This document shows positions 34,851 through 44,012 of a DNA stretch of 64,000 nucleotides, piece by piece. Source of the stretch: Anaerolineae bacterium (GTDB lineage: Bacteria > Chloroflexota > Anaerolineae > Aggregatilineales > Phototrophicaceae); the NCBI GenBank assembly GCA_022824565.1, contig JAJDZQ010000159.1:1-64000 (forward strand), given 5' to 3'. The translations under genes and the position numbers were made by a program. Every line of letters starts with the position of its first letter. Positions within the stretch are counted from its first letter, which is position 1. The notes beneath the pieces were generated by a model. That model saw nothing but the letters and a program-made list of their open reading frames with translations. It had not been told where the DNA came from and ran no database searches.

Positions 34851-37094
34851 GTGGCGCTTGTGAATAGGTCCCTCTCCCCTCGGCGGCTGCTGGCTGCTGC
34901 GCTGTTGTCCGCCAGCGCTTTGTGCCTGGAGATCGCGCTGACGCGGCTGTTGTCTTTGCTCTACTTCCCGCCCTATGTATTCCTGGTCATCTCGATGGCG
35001 ATTTTGGGCATAGGCATTGGCGCTGCGTTGCCCGCCTTGCGACCGTCGCTGATACGCGCAGACCGCCTTGCCCACTATTGTCTGGCCGCCGCCGCCAGCA
35101 GCTTGTTGTTGGCGGGCCTGTGCAGCACTGGGCTGCCGCTGCACAGGCCCGCGCTGTTATTTGTCGCGCTGACCGTGCCCTTCGCTTGTGTTGGCTTGGG
35201 GCTGTCGGTTCTGTTCAGCTTGCATGCTGTCCGAAGTCGCATGCTGTATATGGCCGATCTGCTTGGGGCTGGGCTGGGCGCTGTCTTGGCAATCCCGCTG
35301 TTGAACCGCTTTGGCGCGCTGAATGTCGTGCTGGTCGCGGCGCTGGGATTTGCGCTGGCTGCCTATTATCTTTCGGCGGGGCGCGGGCGCTTGGCCACGC
35401 TGCTCGGCATGGCGGTCTGCGCTGCTGTATTGGGCGTGAATGTCGGTGCGCGCTGGCTGGAGATTGATATGTCGGCGCTGGCGGCCGAGAAGCCGATCGT
35501 GTCGGCGCTGTCTGCGGGCGGAAAGATCCTGGACACGCGCTGGGATGCCTTCGCGCGCACCGACCTGGTCGATCCTGGCGCTGGGCAGCCACTGCGCATC
35601 TATGTGGATGGCGGCGCGGCCTCAGTCATGCCCCAGCCGGCTTCTTCGGCACAGCATCTGCGCGATATCGGTTTCTTCCCTTTCGCAACCGAGCAGCCTG
35701 CGCGGGTTTTCATCGTGGGTCCCGGCGCTGGACTGGATGTATATTTTGCGCTGCAGAGCCAGGCGCAATCTATTACGGCGGTCGAGGTCAACGGCGCGAG
35801 TGTGGACATGACGCGAGCCATGCGCAGCCGCAATGGCGCGGTTTATGACCAGCCCACTGTGACTGTGCTGGTGGACGATGGTCGCGGGGCGCTGCGCCGA
35901 TCAAACGACCAATACGATTTGATCTTCCTTTCGCAAGTCGTGTCGCTGGCGGCTGAACGCGGCGGCTATGCGTTGTCGGAGAATACAGTCTATACAACTG
36001 ATGCATTCTCTGAATATCTGGCGCATTTGACCGCTGGCGGACAACTGGCGCTGAAGCTCTATGACGAAGCGACCCTGACGCGGGCTGTGTCCACGGCGCT
36101 GGCGGCATTGCGCCAACAGGGCAAGAGCGATGCGCAGGCGCTGGGACATCTGATGGTCTTTCTGGACGAGCGCGCAGGCAGCCCGCTGCCGCTGCTCTTG
36201 GTCGGCGCGCAGCCCTATACAGAGGACGATTCGCTGGCGCTGGGGGCGATCGCCCGCAGTGTGGGTTTCACGCCGCTGCTGCTGCCACATGTGCTTATCC
36301 AGCCACCTTTCGACGAAGTGGCTGCTGGCGCGCTGACCTTCTCGGCCACGATCGCCAATGCCGAGGTTGATTATACGCCACCGACGGACGACCGCCCCTA
36401 TTTTTTCCAGTTTGAGCGCGGCATCCCGTCCAGTTTGCAGCCCTTGGCGCTGATGATTCTGCTGGGCGCGTTGGGGCTGATTCTGCTGTGCCTTTGGCTG
36501 TGGCGGGGCAGCAGATCTGTGGCGCGCAGCCTTTCGCCCGTCTATGTGGCGCTGCTGGGCATGGGCTTTATCGCGCTGGAAATCTTTGCAATCCAGCAGA
36601 CGCGACTCTTCCTCGGGCATCCGACCTGGGCGGTAGCGCTGGCGCTCTTCACATTTTTGGTTGGTGGCGGCATCGGCAGTGGCTTGAGCCAGGTTCGCTT
36701 TCGCTCGTTGTTGTCCCGCGTGCCATGGTTGTCGCCGCTGCTGGTGGTGTTCCTGGCGATGCTGTGGCACGGGCTGTGGTCGATGCTGAGCCGCGAGCTG
36801 ATAACAGCCACCTTATCCACGCGTCTCTTGGCGGCGTTTGTTTCGCTGCTGCCACTGGCGCTGTGCATGGGCGTGCCATTTCCGCAGGCGCTGGCAGAGA
36901 TCGCAAATCTCGACCGGCGCGGAGTCGCCATCGCCTGGTCGGTGAATGGGCTGGCCACAGTCGCCGGGTCCAGCGCAGCAGTCATTTTGTCAATCACTGT
37001 GGGCTTCGGCGCGGTGCTGTGGCTGGGCGCGGCTGCCTATGCACTGGCGGCGCTGAACCGACTGCTGATGCGCCGTGCAGAGCCAGGGTTTTAG
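34851..37094 (+). CDS. Membrane protein with spermidine-synthase-like (SAM-binding) domain
   Basis: 747 residues. About six N-terminal membrane helices (residues 10-205) carry a short motif ASALCLEIALTRLLSLLYFP. A soluble Rossmann-type domain (about 245-520) has FIVGPGAGLDVYFAL, the acidic end of beta-2 in ITAVEVNG, and LVDDGRGALRRS and YDLIFLS; this is the spermidine/spermine synthase-like pattern. About five to seven C-terminal helices follow. Such membrane-fused proteins are common but uncharacterised, and aminopropyl transfer has not been shown for this form. GTG 34851 directly follows the dppC stop; GTG 34860, preceded by AGGTGG, is an alternative. Its position suggests co-transcription with the importer, possibly linking polyamine or peptide uptake, which is speculative. 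Confidence 0.72.
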   Translation: MALVNRSLSPRRLLAAALLSASALCLEIALTRLLSLLYFPPYVFLVISMAILGIGIGAALPALRPSLIRADRLAHYCLAAAASSLLLAGLCSTGLPLHRPALLFVALTVPFACVGLGLSVLFSLHAVRSRMLYMADLLGAGLGAVLAIPLLNRFGALNVVLVAALGFALAAYYLSAGRGRLATLLGMAVCAAVLGVNVGARWLEIDMSALAAEKPIVSALSAGGKILDTRWDAFARTDLVDPGAGQPLRIYVDGGAASVMPQPASSAQHLRDIGFFPFATEQPARVFIVGPGAGLDVYFALQSQAQSITAVEVNGASVDMTRAMRSRNGAVYDQPTVTVLVDDGRGALRRSNDQYDLIFLSQVVSLAAERGGYALSENTVYTTDAFSEYLAHLTAGGQLALKLYDEATLTRAVSTALAALRQQGKSDAQALGHLMVFLDERAGSPLPLLLVGAQPYTEDDSLALGAIARSVGFTPLLLPHVLIQPPFDEVAAGALTFSATIANAEVDYTPPTDDRPYFFQFERGIPSSLQPLALMILLGALGLILLCLWLWRGSRSVARSLSPVYVALLGMGFIALEIFAIQQTRLFLGHPTWAVALALFTFLVGGGIGSGLSQVRFRSLLSRVPWLSPLLVVFLAMLWHGLWSMLSRELITATLSTRLLAAFVSLLPLALCMGVPFPQALAEIANLDRRGVAIAWSVNGLATVAGSSAAVILSITVGFGAVLWLGAAAYALAALNRLLMRRAEPGF

Positions 37095-37157
37095 TGCGCT
37101 GCTGTCCTATCTGTTACACTAACGCCAATAAACCATGTCAATCGGCAAGGATGGCTC

Positions 37158-37991
37158 ATGAATGCAATGACAATCGGCTGCGCGCTTTGGACCTTGGGAC
37201 CGACGCCCGATGTCGGCAGCTTGGCGCGTCAAATGGAAATCGCGGCGCAGATTGGCTGCCAGTCGGTGCAGCCCTGGATCGTGCATAGCGATGACTGGCC
37301 CTGCATCCTCGACCCCGAGTTTGGCAGCCCGTCCGACCGGCGCGAAGCACGCCAAATCGCCGAGTCGCTGGGCCTCACTTTTAGCGGCTTTTGCGCTCAA
37401 CTGCGCGGCGCGAGCACATTCGGCGGCTTGGAAGAACCGGCAGGTCTGCGCTGGCGCATCGACAAGACCAAGCAGGCGCTCGCCACAACTGCCGAAATGG
37501 GCGGAGCTGTCATCACCACGCATCCTGGCCTTCTGCCCGAAGACCCAAGCGACGAAGCCTACCAGGTCATGCTCGGCTCGGTGAGTGAAATCGCAGAATA
37601 TGGCGCGAGCGTCGGCGTAACCTTCGCGCTGGAAACTGGGCAAGAGCCACCCGCTGCTCTCGGCGCATTCATTGACAAAATCGGCAATCCCTGGCTGAAA
37701 GTCAATTACGATCCCTGCAACTTGCTGCGCTTCGGCTCGGAAGCCGGGACGATCCAGGGCGTGCATCTGCTCGGCGACAAAATCATCCACACCCACGCCA
37801 AAGACTGGAATCCCCAAACGCGCGAAGCCACCTGTGGCGAAGGTCTCGTGCCCTGGGACGGCTATCTGGGCGCGCTGCGGGATATCGGCTACAGCGGCGT
37901 GCTGGCTATTGAAGACGAGACCGGCAATGACGATATGGTCAGCTCGATACGGCGCAGCCATGCCTTTTTGAATGGCTGGCTCCATGCGTAA
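37158..37991 (+). CDS. Sugar phosphate isomerase/epimerase-like TIM barrel (AP_endonuc_2 family)
   Basis: 277 residues. The family pattern begins TIGCALWTLGPTPDVGSLAR and has metal-ligand segments on successive strands: TTHPGL, FALETGQEPP (Glu), VNYDPCNLLRF (Asp), HTHAKDW (His-x-His) and AIEDETG (Glu). These are the usual ligands of xylose-isomerase-like sugar isomerases and epimerases, dehydratases and related lyases. It overlaps the following Gfo/Idh/MocA gene by 8 bp, a common pairing in inositol or rare-sugar catabolism. The substrate is unknown. Confidence 0.8.
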   Translation: MNAMTIGCALWTLGPTPDVGSLARQMEIAAQIGCQSVQPWIVHSDDWPCILDPEFGSPSDRREARQIAESLGLTFSGFCAQLRGASTFGGLEEPAGLRWRIDKTKQALATTAEMGGAVITTHPGLLPEDPSDEAYQVMLGSVSEIAEYGASVGVTFALETGQEPPAALGAFIDKIGNPWLKVNYDPCNLLRFGSEAGTIQGVHLLGDKIIHTHAKDWNPQTREATCGEGLVPWDGYLGALRDIGYSGVLAIEDETGNDDMVSSIRRSHAFLNGWLHA

Positions 37992-39045
37992 TATCGGCAT
38001 CCTGGGCGCAGGCGGGATTGCCGCGCTCAGCCACTTGCCAGAAATCGCCGCGGTCGCGGGCCTGCGCGTTACGCACATCTGTGGGCGCACCGAAAGTCGC
38101 TTGTGTCTGCTCTGCGAGCGATTTGGTATTTCGCGCTATTCCACCAACTGGAGCGACTTGCTAGACGACCCGGCGCTGGATGGTGTGATTGTCGCGCTGC
38201 CGCATCCGTTGCATGCCGAAGCCGGCCTGGCTGTGCTGGAACGCGGACTGCACTTGTTTCTGCAAAAGCCGCTGTGCACGACGCTCGCAGAAGCCGATCA
38301 ACTCGTGGCCGCCAGTGAAATGCGCCCGGGCCAGGCCGTCTATTGCCGCCCTTCTTTCAGCGCGGTCGTTTATGAAATGCGCCGACAACTGGCAGCCGGG
38401 GCGATCGGCACAGTCTCCGGAGCGTTGGCGCGCCATAGTCACGGCGGTCCCGAAGTCTATTATGCCGAAGTTAGCGATAGCTTCAACGAGCCGCGCGTCG
38501 AAGGCGACTTTTGGTTTTATGATGCGGACAAGGCTGGTGGCGGCGCCTTGATCGATATGGGCGTCTATGCCATCGCCAACATCGTAGCGCTGTTGGGCAA
38601 GGTGGAGTCGGTCACCGCCCGCTTGAGCACAGTCGCCAAGCCGACCAAGCTGGAAGATACCGCAACGGTCATCCTGGAAATGGCGAATGGCGCGCTGGCC
38701 ACTGCCGAGACGGGCTGGTGCGATCCCGCGCGCTCATCCTACTTGCGCGTTCATGGCACAGCCGGCAAGCTGCAACAAACTGGCGACGCCATCTCGACTA
38801 TACGGCCCGGCTCTTATGATCGCGAGTGGGCAGCCCCGCTCATTGAACAGATCACCCCGCCACCTGTGGTCAATCAGCACGCAGATTGGCTGCGCTGCAT
38901 GGAGCAGGGGCAACAACCGGCCTTATCCAACCTGTGGACAGCCCGACATGTCACAGAAGTCATGCTGGCGGCTGTGGCATCCAACCAACAGGGCAGGCGC
39001 ATCCCTGTGCAGTCCCAGCCTAGAGCGCCACTTCCAGCGCCGTAA
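37984..39045 (+). CDS. Gfo/Idh/MocA-family NAD(P)-dependent oxidoreductase
   Basis: 353 residues. Rossmann motif [18 protein letters not shown] at the N-terminus; the usual E-K-P motif reads QKP ([10 protein letters not shown]). A central segment [20 protein letters not shown] follows the family's GGGxxxDxGxH pattern with Tyr in place of His. Members oxidise or reduce sugars and inositols. It starts inside the previous gene (overlap 8 bp), and its last 26 bp overlap the 3' end of the GH51 gene on the other strand. The in-frame ATG at 37972 was not used because it lies deep inside the upstream gene. Confidence 0.82.
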   Translation: MRNIGILGAGGIAALSHLPEIAAVAGLRVTHICGRTESRLCLLCERFGISRYSTNWSDLLDDPALDGVIVALPHPLHAEAGLAVLERGLHLFLQKPLCTTLAEADQLVAASEMRPGQAVYCRPSFSAVVYEMRRQLAAGAIGTVSGALARHSHGGPEVYYAEVSDSFNEPRVEGDFWFYDADKAGGGALIDMGVYAIANIVALLGKVESVTARLSTVAKPTKLEDTATVILEMANGALATAETGWCDPARSSYLRVHGTAGKLQQTGDAISTIRPGSYDREWAAPLIEQITPPPVVNQHADWLRCMEQGQQPALSNLWTARHVTEVMLAAVASNQQGRRIPVQSQPRAPLPAP

Positions 39046-40528
39046 ACGACAGCGGCGGCAGGACCAGCTGTGCCACCCCATCGGCGATTTGTGGCACAGG
39101 GATAGACCGTGTCATCACGCGATTTGGGTCTTGCCAAGTGTTGTGCGCTTTGGGGTCGTTGCCCGCGAGTTGATGCGCGGCGCGAACAGCCCGGGGCGTA
39201 CAATCCTGCCAGTGGATTTCCAAAGGCAGCTCATCCCGAAGCGAGCGATTGACCAGGAACAGGCTATTCGTTCCAGTCGCTGCGTCGTGCCCAGCTGCGG
39301 CATCCAGCAGTGGCATATCGCCAAATTGCGCTGTTTCGTAGCGCGGCGATTCCACCAGGACATCCAATGAATTGCCGCTGGCCAGCCGGCTGAAATGCAG
39401 CAGCGGATAATAAATCGACTGCTTGAGCAATGCATCGCCGCGAGTGAGCAGCGGGGCGATAACATTGACGATCTGGGCGAGGCAGGCGATCTTCAGCACA
39501 TCGGCTTTGCGCAAGAAGACATTCAGCCACTGCGCCACCACCAACGCGTCTTCGAGGTTGTAGACTTCTTCGATCAAATGCGGCGCTTCTGTCCAGTCGC
39601 CGCGCAAATCCGCCCTTTCGCGCGCCTTGTACCACACATTCCACTCGTCCCAGGACAGATAGACATCGCGCTTGGAACGGGTCTTGGCTTTGACATAACG
39701 CAGGACGCCAGCCAGCGCATCGACAAATTCTTCGAGATGCGCGCTAATCGCCAAGAAGCTGGGCGTGTCATCGCTGGTATTCTCGGCGTAATAGTGCATG
39801 GAGTGATAATCGACATGCTCCCAGCACAGCTCCAGCGCGACCCGATCCCACTGCGGGTAAGTGGGCATGGCGGGACCAGAAGAGCCGCAAAGCACCAGCG
39901 AAATCGAGTCGTCGTGCAGGCGCATCAGCTTGGCGGCTTCGCGGGCTTTCTTGCCATAGTCGACAGCATTTAGATGCCCGATCTGCCAGGGACCGTCCAT
40001 CTCGTTGCCCAGGCACCAATAGGTCACGCCATAGGGATCGGGATTGCCATTGGCGGCGCGCTTGTCGGCGTAGTGGCTGCCGGCCGGCGCATTGCAATAT
40101 TCGACCAGGTTGGCGGCAGCCTGGATTGTGCCCGTGCCCATGTTGACGCCCAACATCGGCTCTGTGCCGATCTCGCGGCAGAAGCCCAGGAATTCGTCCG
40201 TGCCAAACTGGTTGGTCTCGATAGACTGCCAAGCCAATTCGCGCCGCCGCGGACGTTGCGACTTGGGACCGATGCCATCTTCCCAGTTGTAGCCGCTGAG
40301 GAAGTTGCCGCCAGGATAGCGCATGGAGCGAAAGTTCAGTTCTCGCAGCGCCGCCAGTACATCGCGCCGCAGTCCGTTCTGGTCGGCCTGCGGCGAAGCG
40401 GGGTCGTAGATGCCTTCGTAAATGCACCTGCCCATGTGCTCCGCAAAGCCACTGAAGAGCAGGGGCGAAATCGGGCTGATGACGCGCTTGGTGTCGATAT
40501 GAATGCGGGCGGTTTCGGATTGGCTCAT
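39020..40528 (-). CDS. GH51 alpha-L-arabinofuranosidase
   Basis: 502 residues with no signal peptide. N-terminus [20 protein letters not shown] is typical of GH51. The acid/base Glu lies in [11 protein letters not shown] (E176) and the nucleophile in SWDEWNVW (E295). The enzyme releases alpha-L-arabinofuranose from arabino-oligosaccharides. Length matches the intracellular AbfA type (about 500), with a C-terminal beta-sandwich. It follows the permease of importer 3 by 37 bp, so import and cleavage are probably co-regulated. The substrate should be an arabinan- or arabinoxylan-derived oligosaccharide, by family knowledge. Confidence 0.94.
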   Translation of the reverse strand: MSQSETARIHIDTKRVISPISPLLFSGFAEHMGRCIYEGIYDPASPQADQNGLRRDVLAALRELNFRSMRYPGGNFLSGYNWEDGIGPKSQRPRRRELAWQSIETNQFGTDEFLGFCREIGTEPMLGVNMGTGTIQAAANLVEYCNAPAGSHYADKRAANGNPDPYGVTYWCLGNEMDGPWQIGHLNAVDYGKKAREAAKLMRLHDDSISLVLCGSSGPAMPTYPQWDRVALELCWEHVDYHSMHYYAENTSDDTPSFLAISAHLEEFVDALAGVLRYVKAKTRSKRDVYLSWDEWNVWYKARERADLRGDWTEAPHLIEEVYNLEDALVVAQWLNVFLRKADVLKIACLAQIVNVIAPLLTRGDALLKQSIYYPLLHFSRLASGNSLDVLVESPRYETAQFGDMPLLDAAAGHDAATGTNSLFLVNRSLRDELPLEIHWQDCTPRAVRAAHQLAGNDPKAHNTWQDPNRVMTRSIPVPQIADGVAQLVLPPLSFTALEVAL

Positions 40529-40565
40529 TGGTGTACTCTTCTCTCGATTCGGTTATTTCTTGAAT

Positions 40566-41411
40566 TTAACGCCCACCCATGCCGGTCAAGGTGATGCCCT
40601 GGATGATCTGGCGTTGGAAGATGATGTAGACAATCAGAATGGGAATGGAAGACAGCACCGCGCCCGACAATACCATCGGTCGGTATTGCCCGGCATAGGA
40701 TGAATTCAATATCGCCAATCCCACTGGCAGCGTGCGCGTTTCTAGGCTGTTGGTGACGATGAATGGCCAGAATAAATCGTTGTAATGGAAGAGGAAGACG
40801 AATATGCCGAGCGCTGTCAAGGCATTGCGCGAGAGGGGCAGGATGACATGCCAAAAGCGCCCGAAATAACCAGCGCCATCCAGCACCGCCGCTTCTTCCA
40901 GGTCGGTCGGCACTTGGATGAAGAACTGCCGCAGCAAGAATACGCCGAAGACATTGGCCGCCCCCGGGAAGACCAGCGCATTGAAAGTATCCAGCCACTG
41001 CAAGTCGCGCATTAGCAAATAGTTGGGGATCAGCGTAACTTGCGATGGGATCATGATCGTGATCAACAGGAAGCCGAAGAGCAGGTTGTTGCCGGGAAAC
41101 TTCAGCCGCGCGAAAGCGAAGGCAGCCGGCGCGCACAGCAGCAGTACAGCAGCGGTATAGCCGGTCGCGGCGATCAGACTATTGCGCAACCACAGATCCA
41201 GCCGCAAATCCTGCTGAGTCAGCACGGCGTTGATGCTGGCCAGCGTCGGCTCGACAGGTATGATCTGCGGCGGCCAGCGGTTGACCTCCTGGTTGGTCAT
41301 AAACGATTGCGACACGGCGATCAACATCGGGAAGACGACAAACAAGCCCAACAGAGTCAGAAACACATAGGTAATCGTGTGCTGCGGCAGAATCGACCGC
41401 TCGGGTTTCAT
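40566..41411 (-). CDS. Sugar ABC transporter permease, MalG type, importer 3
   Basis: 281 residues, six membrane helices, EAA-type loop EEAAVLDGAGYFGRFWHVILP, C-terminus IIQGITLTGMGGR. ATG 41411 is chosen because AGGAG lies 7 bp upstream; an in-frame TTG at 41432 is an alternative. The gene lies 10 bp downstream of its MalF partner and upstream of the GH51 gene. Confidence 0.88.
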   Translation of the reverse strand: MKPERSILPQHTITYVFLTLLGLFVVFPMLIAVSQSFMTNQEVNRWPPQIIPVEPTLASINAVLTQQDLRLDLWLRNSLIAATGYTAAVLLLCAPAAFAFARLKFPGNNLLFGFLLITIMIPSQVTLIPNYLLMRDLQWLDTFNALVFPGAANVFGVFLLRQFFIQVPTDLEEAAVLDGAGYFGRFWHVILPLSRNALTALGIFVFLFHYNDLFWPFIVTNSLETRTLPVGLAILNSSYAGQYRPMVLSGAVLSSIPILIVYIIFQRQIIQGITLTGMGGR

Positions 41412-41421
41412 GACGCGACTC

Positions 41422-42345
41422 CTAGTATTCAATGCGCCGGCTCAACACGAGGAACTGGACGCTGGTCAACGCCGCCATGATGACTGCGATGCAGACCGCG
41501 ACCGCCGCGCCATAGCCCATGCGGAAGGCTGTCCAGGCGATCTGATACAAATAGAAGATCAGCGAATAGGATGAACGCCCGGGTCCCCCATTCGTCATGA
41601 TAAACGGCTGGCCATATACCTGAAAATGTGAAATGACACCAGTGACGGTGACGAACAGGATTGTCGGCCGCAGCAAAGGCAAGGTGATGTGCCAGAACAG
41701 ATCTGTGCTGCTGCCGCCATCAATGCGTGCCGCCTCATATAGCTGCTCGGGGATGCCCTGCAAGCCCGCGATGAATATCAACATGGGGAATCCAAAGCCC
41801 CACCAGATCGATGTCAGGCTCAAAGACGGGATGACCAGCCCAGGGTCGCCCAGCCAATTCACCGGTCGCGCGCCAATAAAGCTCAATCCGTAGTTGACGA
41901 TACCGAATTGCGTATTCAGCAGCCACACCCAGATCAAGCCAACCGCCCCCACCGACAACAGGCTCGGCGTGTAGAGCAGGACGCGGAAGAAGTTCTGCCC
42001 GCGAATAGGGCGCGTCACCGCGACAGCCGCCGCCAGCGCCACGATTGTCGTGCCGACGACCGTGAGCGCCGTGAAGACGATGGTGTTTTGCAGCGCGATC
42101 CACCAAACATTGTCGTTTATCAGCTCAATGTAGTTCTCGATGCCGATGTAGGGGCGCGACGGTCGCAGGATATGCCAGTCATAAAAACTCATGCGCACCG
42201 CTTCGACCACGGCGCGGACAACGAATATCATAAAGAAGACCATGAATGGCGCGAGAAAAGTATAGGCCGCCAAGATCTCGCGCGTTTTTAAGCTGATGGA
42301 GAAGCGGCTGGCTGCCGTGAGTCTGGCGCGCTGGTTTGCGCTCAT
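41422..42345 (-). CDS. Sugar ABC transporter permease, MalF type, importer 3
   Basis: 307 residues, six membrane helices beginning AYTFLAPFMVFFMIFVVRA. The EAA loop is YEAARIDGGSSTDLFWHITL near residue 218. ATG 42345 is used. It is separated from the binding-protein gene upstream by 109 bp containing a strong hairpin. No ATPase gene is local. Confidence 0.9.
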   Translation of the reverse strand: MSANQRARLTAASRFSISLKTREILAAYTFLAPFMVFFMIFVVRAVVEAVRMSFYDWHILRPSRPYIGIENYIELINDNVWWIALQNTIVFTALTVVGTTIVALAAAVAVTRPIRGQNFFRVLLYTPSLLSVGAVGLIWVWLLNTQFGIVNYGLSFIGARPVNWLGDPGLVIPSLSLTSIWWGFGFPMLIFIAGLQGIPEQLYEAARIDGGSSTDLFWHITLPLLRPTILFVTVTGVISHFQVYGQPFIMTNGGPGRSSYSLIFYLYQIAWTAFRMGYGAAVAVCIAVIMAALTSVQFLVLSRRIEY

Positions 42346-42395
42346 GGGTTATTCCTGAGTTTTACATGTTGTCGCTGGTCGATTGCGCAGCCAAG

Positions 42396-42421
42396 GGCGG
42401 GGCAGAACGCGCTGCCCCGCC
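42396..42421 (-). terminator. Strong stem-loop between binding protein and permease, importer 3
   Basis: Perfect 10-bp stem GGCGGGGCAG (42396-42405) with CTGCCCCGCC (42412-42421), 6-nt loop. It lies about 35 bp downstream of the binding-protein stop on the minus-strand transcript. No T-run, so more likely a transcript stabiliser or partial attenuator than a full terminator. Confidence 0.65.
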
Positions 42422-42454
42422 GAATTGACAGCTTTGCCTGTTGTGTCCAGGCGC

Positions 42455-43801
42455 TTACATCGCGCGGTCAAGCACTTGCTGCATGCGCTCGGCAGCGTCG
42501 TTGAGGGCGTCTTCGACCGAACTCAGGTTATTGAGCGCGGCATCCAGTTCAGGATCGAGCGCCGCGTACATTTCCTGGACGGCTGTGCTTTGGTAATCCA
42601 GGACGCCATAGTCGCTGAAGGTCTGTCCCAGCAGGATATTGGACGGATAGTTGACCGGGTCAAGCGCGGCTTGCGCAGACAGCAGCGCCGGCACTTGTCC
42701 AGAACCCGCCCAGGTTACCTGATTGGCGCTGATCCACTTCAGCAAGGTCTCTACCGCTGCGGCTTTCTCGGGCGTCGAGCTGGCTGGCAGCAAAAAGGTA
42801 TGGATGCCGAACCAGGTGCCTGGCTGCTCGCCAAACTGCACTTGGGGCCAAGCCATGCCGTTGATGTCGGTTTGGTCGACGGCGAAGTTGCGGAACCAGG
42901 TGCCGGTGGGGATAACAGCCACCGAACCGCTGGCGAAGCCCTGCCAGGTATCGAAGCCGGCTGGCGGCGGCGACACATTGTATTCGTAGACGAGATCGAC
43001 CGCCTGCTGCAGCGCGGCGATTCCTGCGTCCGAGTTGACGGTGATCTGTTCGTCGGCCGATACCAACTCGCCGCCATGCTGCGCCAGCGCGCTCAAAAAG
43101 TTCACGCGCGGCCATTCGCCCACAACATAGCCCCACTGCACGACATTCTCGCTGTCAAAGTCGGGGTCGGCGGCATTGTTGCCATTGACGTCCAGGGTCA
43201 ACGCCTGCAGCAACGATACCCAGTCCTCATAGTTGTCGGGCGCGGTGGACGGGTCGGTGTCGATGCCGGCCGCATCAAACATGTCGGTATTGATCCACAA
43301 GCCGCGGCCATGATTGTCCAGCGGGAGGCCATAGGTTACGCCCTGGTACTTCATACCGGCGTAGGTGATCTCGGAGATGTCGGTTTCATCAAACCAGCCG
43401 CCGCCGCTCGTGTACCAAGGACCCAGGTCCATCACTACGCCGAAGCTGGCAAACTGCGGCACTTCCGAGGCATGCATCAAGACCAGGTCGGGCGGTTGGT
43501 TGGCGACGAATGCCGCTTGCAGCTTGGCATAGAGGGTGTTCCAGGGGATGATCTCGCTGGTTACCTCAAATTCCGGATTTTCCATGGCAAACTGCGCCAG
43601 CATCTCGTTCATGGTAACGCCATCGGAGCCGGTCAAGCCATTCCAATAGGAAATCTTGGTTTCGCCACCGCCGAACGCGCCGACAATAGGCGTGGGTTCC
43701 GGTTCCGCATCTTGCGCTACTATGCTTGTCGGAATGGACATGACCAACATCATGGTGACAAGCAGCGCCAATGTGAACATTAAAGACAGTCGTTTGACCA
43801 T
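42455..43801 (-). CDS. Sugar ABC transporter substrate-binding protein (family 1), importer 3
   Basis: 448 residues with signal peptide LMFTLALLVTMMLVMSIPTS and cleavage near IVAQ-DAE. No lipobox. An acidic/Pro linker (DAEPEPTPIVG) follows, then the family 1 core: ISYWNGLTGSDGVTMNEMLA and FEVTSEIIPWNTLYAKLQAA. It should bind arabinose-containing oligosaccharide, judged only by the GH51 gene at the operon end. It is the first gene of the operon; AAGGGAGAA precedes the ATG. Confidence 0.88.
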   Translation of the reverse strand: MVKRLSLMFTLALLVTMMLVMSIPTSIVAQDAEPEPTPIVGAFGGGETKISYWNGLTGSDGVTMNEMLAQFAMENPEFEVTSEIIPWNTLYAKLQAAFVANQPPDLVLMHASEVPQFASFGVVMDLGPWYTSGGGWFDETDISEITYAGMKYQGVTYGLPLDNHGRGLWINTDMFDAAGIDTDPSTAPDNYEDWVSLLQALTLDVNGNNAADPDFDSENVVQWGYVVGEWPRVNFLSALAQHGGELVSADEQITVNSDAGIAALQQAVDLVYEYNVSPPPAGFDTWQGFASGSVAVIPTGTWFRNFAVDQTDINGMAWPQVQFGEQPGTWFGIHTFLLPASSTPEKAAAVETLLKWISANQVTWAGSGQVPALLSAQAALDPVNYPSNILLGQTFSDYGVLDYQSTAVQEMYAALDPELDAALNNLSSVEDALNDAAERMQQVLDRAM

Positions 43802-44012
43802 TGTTGCGTTCTCCCTTGAATTGCCTCAATTAACAAAATACGGCTGGTTCAGGTCTCTCTCATTGGCACCTTTCTCTTCTGCTCCACCGGGTTCATAGAA
43901 TCGCGCTGGGCAACCAGCAGGCAGAGCATACCCCCCCCGCGAAGAAGTCAAGCAACTCGCTAATTCAGTTTTGCGGGATTGGTATGCGCGCGCATTCCAA
44001 GTCGGGCTGCGT
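43802..44012 (-). promoter_or_regulatory. Regulatory region of importer 3 with an eight-G tract
   Basis: On the minus strand TTGACT and TATGCT occur with a 15-bp spacer whose last eight bases are G (C8 run on the + strand near 43931-43938). The -35 is good; the spacer is two bases shorter than ideal. The rest of the gap shows no gene. Confidence 0.35.
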
